The notes under the pieces are model-generated. The model made no database searches. It was not told where the DNA came from and saw only the letters and a list, made by a program, of their open reading frames with translations. Below, piece after piece: positions 61,337 to 64,000 of a DNA stretch of 64,000 bases (positions are counted from its first letter, which is position 1; every line of letters starts with the position of its first letter). Made by a program: the position numbers and the translations under genes. The stretch comes from Metabacillus sp. KUDC1714. Lineage in GTDB: Bacteria > Bacillota > Bacilli > Bacillales > Bacillaceae. The stretch lies in NCBI RefSeq assembly GCF_014217835.1, contig NZ_CP055263.1, forward strand, positions 3,351,501-3,415,500, in the 5' to 3' direction.

Positions 61337-61637
61337 GTAAGAAAAAGCGTTTTTTATAGGGAAAGAAGAAGGAGTAGGGAAATTTAGCGTTATTTTCCAA
61401 TAAAGTTCTTAAGAAGCCTTATAAGGTTACAATTTAACTTATTAAATATGGTAAGATTGAATATAGTAATAGAATAAGAGGGAGAATTTAAACGATGTAT
61501 GATCAGGTTCATTCTACCTATTAAGGTAAGGACATTTTTTTAGTTCAAAATGTAAGGGTATACATTGCTGAACATTACTATAATCTTTTAAGGCTTAGTA
61601 CACTTTTATAAGGTTAACGATTACCTATATATAAAGA

Positions 61638-63437
61638 TTGGATAAGGTGGTGTGGAAAATACTTTCAACGATTATGAAAAAAATCAATGATATTAAGCTT
61701 AGAAATAAATTACTTATTTCGTTTATTTTTGTTGTGTTTATTCCAGTTTTTATTGTAGGAGGTTTTTTAACAAATGAGTTAAGACAATTTGCGCTGAAGG
61801 ATGCCAAAAAACAAGCGTCGGCCAATATGGAGAGAGTAAAGGAAAGAACGTTAGAAGTCATGAACGTGCCATTATATATTTCAAATAATATTCTTTTTGA
61901 TCAACGCTTAAAACAAATTGTTAACACAAAATATGAATCGATTTATGAGGTTGTTTCATCATATCGAGAATACAATACATTTCAAAGTTATCGTAACTTA
62001 TACAATAAAGAGATCGTTAATATTCGTTTTTATATGGAAAATTCAACATTGCTGAATGATTGGGAAATCATTCCTGTTGATCAACAGATAAAGAATTCGT
62101 TCTGGTATACCACCACTAGGGAGGGAAAAGGATTAACAAGTTGGTTATATCTAGAGGATGAAACGAATAATGATCATAAGTATTTAAGTTTAGTGCGCAG
62201 GGTTGACTTTCTTGAGTATGATACAAGTGGTGTTCTAGTTATTAATGTAAATACTAAAGCATTTAATTTGATTTTGTCACAAGAAGCTCAACCAACGATG
62301 CTTGTGGATGATCAAAATAATATAATCAGCACGAATCAACCAGGTTATTTAGGAAAAAAACTGAATACAATCATTAATTCTAAAAAAATATTAGCTGGAC
62401 AAACTGGTATTTTTCAAGGAAATTCGGAAGGACAACCTACACACATTTTTGTTGAGGCCATACCTTTAGCGAATAGTCTGAATAAGGTGAGAATTGTATC
62501 TATTATCACAGATGAGGATATTGTTGGAAATGCCAATCGGTTTAGAAGGATGGGAGTAATTGTTGCAGCTGTAAGTGTTTGTGTTTCTTTATTGTTGATC
62601 TACTACATTTCAAAACTACTTTCAAATAGATTAATAAAATTAAGTGAACAAATTAACCTTGTAGGAAAAGGGAATTTTAATACTCGTATATTAATAGACG
62701 GAGAAGATGAAATTGGACAGTTATCAAAACAACTAGAATTAATGGTTAATAATACGAGGAAACTCCTCAACGAAGTATATGAATCTAATCGACAGAAAAC
62801 ATTATTGGAGCGAAAGCAAAATGAAATTAAATTTAAAATGATGGCTAGTCAAATTAATCCACATTTTTTATTTAATGCACTCGAATCGATTCGAATGAAG
62901 GCACATATAAGCGGAGAGAGGGAGATTGCTCAAGTTGTAAAATTACTTGGTAAATTAATGCGTAATAGTATTGAGGTTGGAACAGGAAAAGTCAAACTTA
63001 ATAGTGAAATGGAAGTTGTTCATTCCTATCTAGAAATACAAAAATTTCGACATGGTGATCGGTTAAACTATGAAATAACGATTGACCCACTTTCAAAAAA
63101 TATACCTATACCACCTCTTATCATCCAACCACTAGTAGAAAACGCTGTGATTCACGGCTTGGAAAACAAAGAAAGTGGAGGAGAAGTATCTGTACATACA
63201 AAAATGAAAGAAGAAGGATTACATGTGGTCGTAACAGATAATGGCATTGGAATCAGTGAAGAGAAACAAGAAGCTATTTGTAAACTATTAAATGAACAAG
63301 AAGAAAAGGAAGGAATTCGCATTGGCTTACGCAATGTCCATCAAAGACTTCAACTCACATACGGCAATATAACTGGTTTAGCCATTGATAGCAAGGAAGG
63401 TATTGGTACAAAGATATCCTTTATCATACCCATCTGA
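61638..63437 (+). CDS. YesM-family sensor histidine kinase (second pair)
   Basis: Membrane sensor kinase (up to 599 aa). TM1 is at about 25-45 (LLISFIFVVFIPVFIVGGFL) and TM2 at about 302-322; the sensor region lies outside between them. HAMP at ~325-375, then QINPHFLFNALESI with phospho-acceptor H409 and a HATPase domain (PPLIIQPLVENAVIHGLEN, VTDNGIGIS, IRIGLRNVHQRLQLTYG). The start is uncertain: TTG 61638, GTG 61647 or 61650 or ATG 61674 are all in frame and none has a strong ribosome site. The regulator gene follows after 9 bases. Confidence 0.93.
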   Translation: MDKVVWKILSTIMKKINDIKLRNKLLISFIFVVFIPVFIVGGFLTNELRQFALKDAKKQASANMERVKERTLEVMNVPLYISNNILFDQRLKQIVNTKYESIYEVVSSYREYNTFQSYRNLYNKEIVNIRFYMENSTLLNDWEIIPVDQQIKNSFWYTTTREGKGLTSWLYLEDETNNDHKYLSLVRRVDFLEYDTSGVLVINVNTKAFNLILSQEAQPTMLVDDQNNIISTNQPGYLGKKLNTIINSKKILAGQTGIFQGNSEGQPTHIFVEAIPLANSLNKVRIVSIITDEDIVGNANRFRRMGVIVAAVSVCVSLLLIYYISKLLSNRLIKLSEQINLVGKGNFNTRILIDGEDEIGQLSKQLELMVNNTRKLLNEVYESNRQKTLLERKQNEIKFKMMASQINPHFLFNALESIRMKAHISGEREIAQVVKLLGKLMRNSIEVGTGKVKLNSEMEVVHSYLEIQKFRHGDRLNYEITIDPLSKNIPIPPLIIQPLVENAVIHGLENKESGGEVSVHTKMKEEGLHVVVTDNGIGISEEKQEAICKLLNEQEEKEGIRIGLRNVHQRLQLTYGNITGLAIDSKEGIGTKISFIIPI

Positions 63438-63446
63438 GGAGGAGTT

Positions 63447-64000
63447 ATGATGTTTAAAGTATTGATTGTGGATGATGAACCAATCACCCGTCAAGGATTA
63501 GTTATGCTTATCCCATGGGAATCTTACGGGTTTGAGGTAGTTGGTACGGCAGCTAATGGTAATGAAGCTATTGAAAAATATAGTAGTCTTTCTCCAAACT
63601 TAATGATCATTGATATTAGGATGCCTGGAATGTCAGGAATTGAACTTATTGAAAGGATAAGGGTAAGTGATTCTTCAGTTCAGTTTTTAATTTTAAGTGG
63701 ACATGCTGAATTTGAATATGCAAAGAAAGCAATTAGTAATAATGTAAAAGGTTATCTATTAAAACCTGTCGACGAAGACGAATTGATTCGTTATTTACAA
63801 GAGATAAATACAAAATTAGTAGAGGTGTTAGAATATAATCATATAAAAGTAAAAAAAGATGAGGAAAATAGAGAACGTATCATTCATTTTGCTCTAGAGG
63901 GTGAAAGATTAGATGAATTTAAATATTGTTCTGATCATTTTTTAGAATGGAATAAATATCGTGTCTTATTAATTAGTGTAGATGAACAAAGTAACTCTGA
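63447..64000 (+). CDS. YesN-family response regulator (3' end outside window)
   Basis: First ~184 residues of a response regulator, cut by the window edge. The receiver domain has DDE at 9-11, phospho-acceptor D56 in MIIDIRMPGMSG, and K106 in YLLKPVDED. Beyond ~125 the helical linker typical of YesN proteins begins; the AraC-type HTH is expected outside the window. GAGGAGG precedes two adjacent ATG codons. It is the partner of the preceding kinase. Confidence 0.93.
   Translation, partial: MMFKVLIVDDEPITRQGLVMLIPWESYGFEVVGTAANGNEAIEKYSSLSPNLMIIDIRMPGMSGIELIERIRVSDSSVQFLILSGHAEFEYAKKAISNNVKGYLLKPVDEDELIRYLQEINTKLVEVLEYNHIKVKKDEENRERIIHFALEGERLDEFKYCSDHFLEWNKYRVLLISVDEQSNS

Overview
The window is AT-rich with strong GGAGG-type ribosome binding sites, frequent TTG/GTG starts, catabolite-response-like (cre) sites and close homologues of Bacillus subtilis families (LplB/YtcP transporters, YesM/YesN two-component systems, IolT, QdoI, ScoAB, LplD). 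This points to a soil- or plant-associated member of the Bacillaceae; the species cannot be told from the sequence. No rRNA, tRNA, CRISPR array, phage or transposase gene was seen. Almost the whole window is accessory carbohydrate catabolism.

Layout. (a) 1-5262: an LplB/YtcP/YtcQ-type ABC oligosaccharide importer (first gene cut by the window edge), a GH32 fructan/sucrose hydrolase and a DUF624 membrane protein, ending at a terminator. (b) 5263-8570: remnant of a diguanylate cyclase, a LysR regulator, a thiolase remnant and the two subunits of 3-oxoacid CoA-transferase. (c) 8795-13794: AraC regulator, IolE-like TIM-barrel protein, Gfo/Idh/MocA dehydrogenase and an IolT-like sugar porter. (d) 13951-17397, minus strand: quercetin 2,3-dioxygenase (QdoI), a 14-TM exporter and a TetR repressor, with two operator sites matching the known QdoR/LmrA box. 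(e) 17536-28329: two GH78 alpha-L-rhamnosidases, a GPH-family symporter, an AraC regulator and a GH1 beta-glucosidase, linked by a shared promoter element. (f) 28482-33568: a second AraC/TIM-barrel/IolT/dehydrogenase cassette. (g) 33722-42807: a third cassette (IolG-like dehydrogenase, TIM-barrel epimerase, XylE-like porter), a LacI regulator and an RbsABC-type transporter. (h) 42999-43832: a membrane protein of unknown role. (i) 43960-51864: a YesMN two-component system divergent from a second LplB/YtcP/YtcQ-type importer plus DUF624. (j) 52210-58398: LacI regulator, GH13 alpha-glucosidase, sucrose-type PTS EIIBC and GH32 sucrose-6-phosphate hydrolase. (k) 58555-64000: a D-2-hydroxyacid dehydrogenase, a GH4 alpha-galacturonidase (LplD-like) and a second YesMN pair cut by the right edge.

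How it fits together. Regions d and e read as one cytoplasmic route for plant flavonol glycosides such as rutin or quercitrin: import, removal of rhamnose by GH78 and glucose by GH1, then cleavage of the quercetin ring by QdoI, with the TetR protein sensing the aglycone and the exporter removing excess. The flanking dehydrogenase/TIM-barrel/porter cassettes (c, f, g) would suit oxidation-epimerisation or oxidation-elimination of sugars or glycosides, as in inositol, 3-keto-glucoside (E. coli Ycj) or C-glycoside catabolism; this is inference. Regions a, i and j handle sucrose/fructan-type sugars, and region k points to pectin. Two copies of a GC-rich ~215-bp dispersed repeat lie in opposite orientation 33 kb apart.
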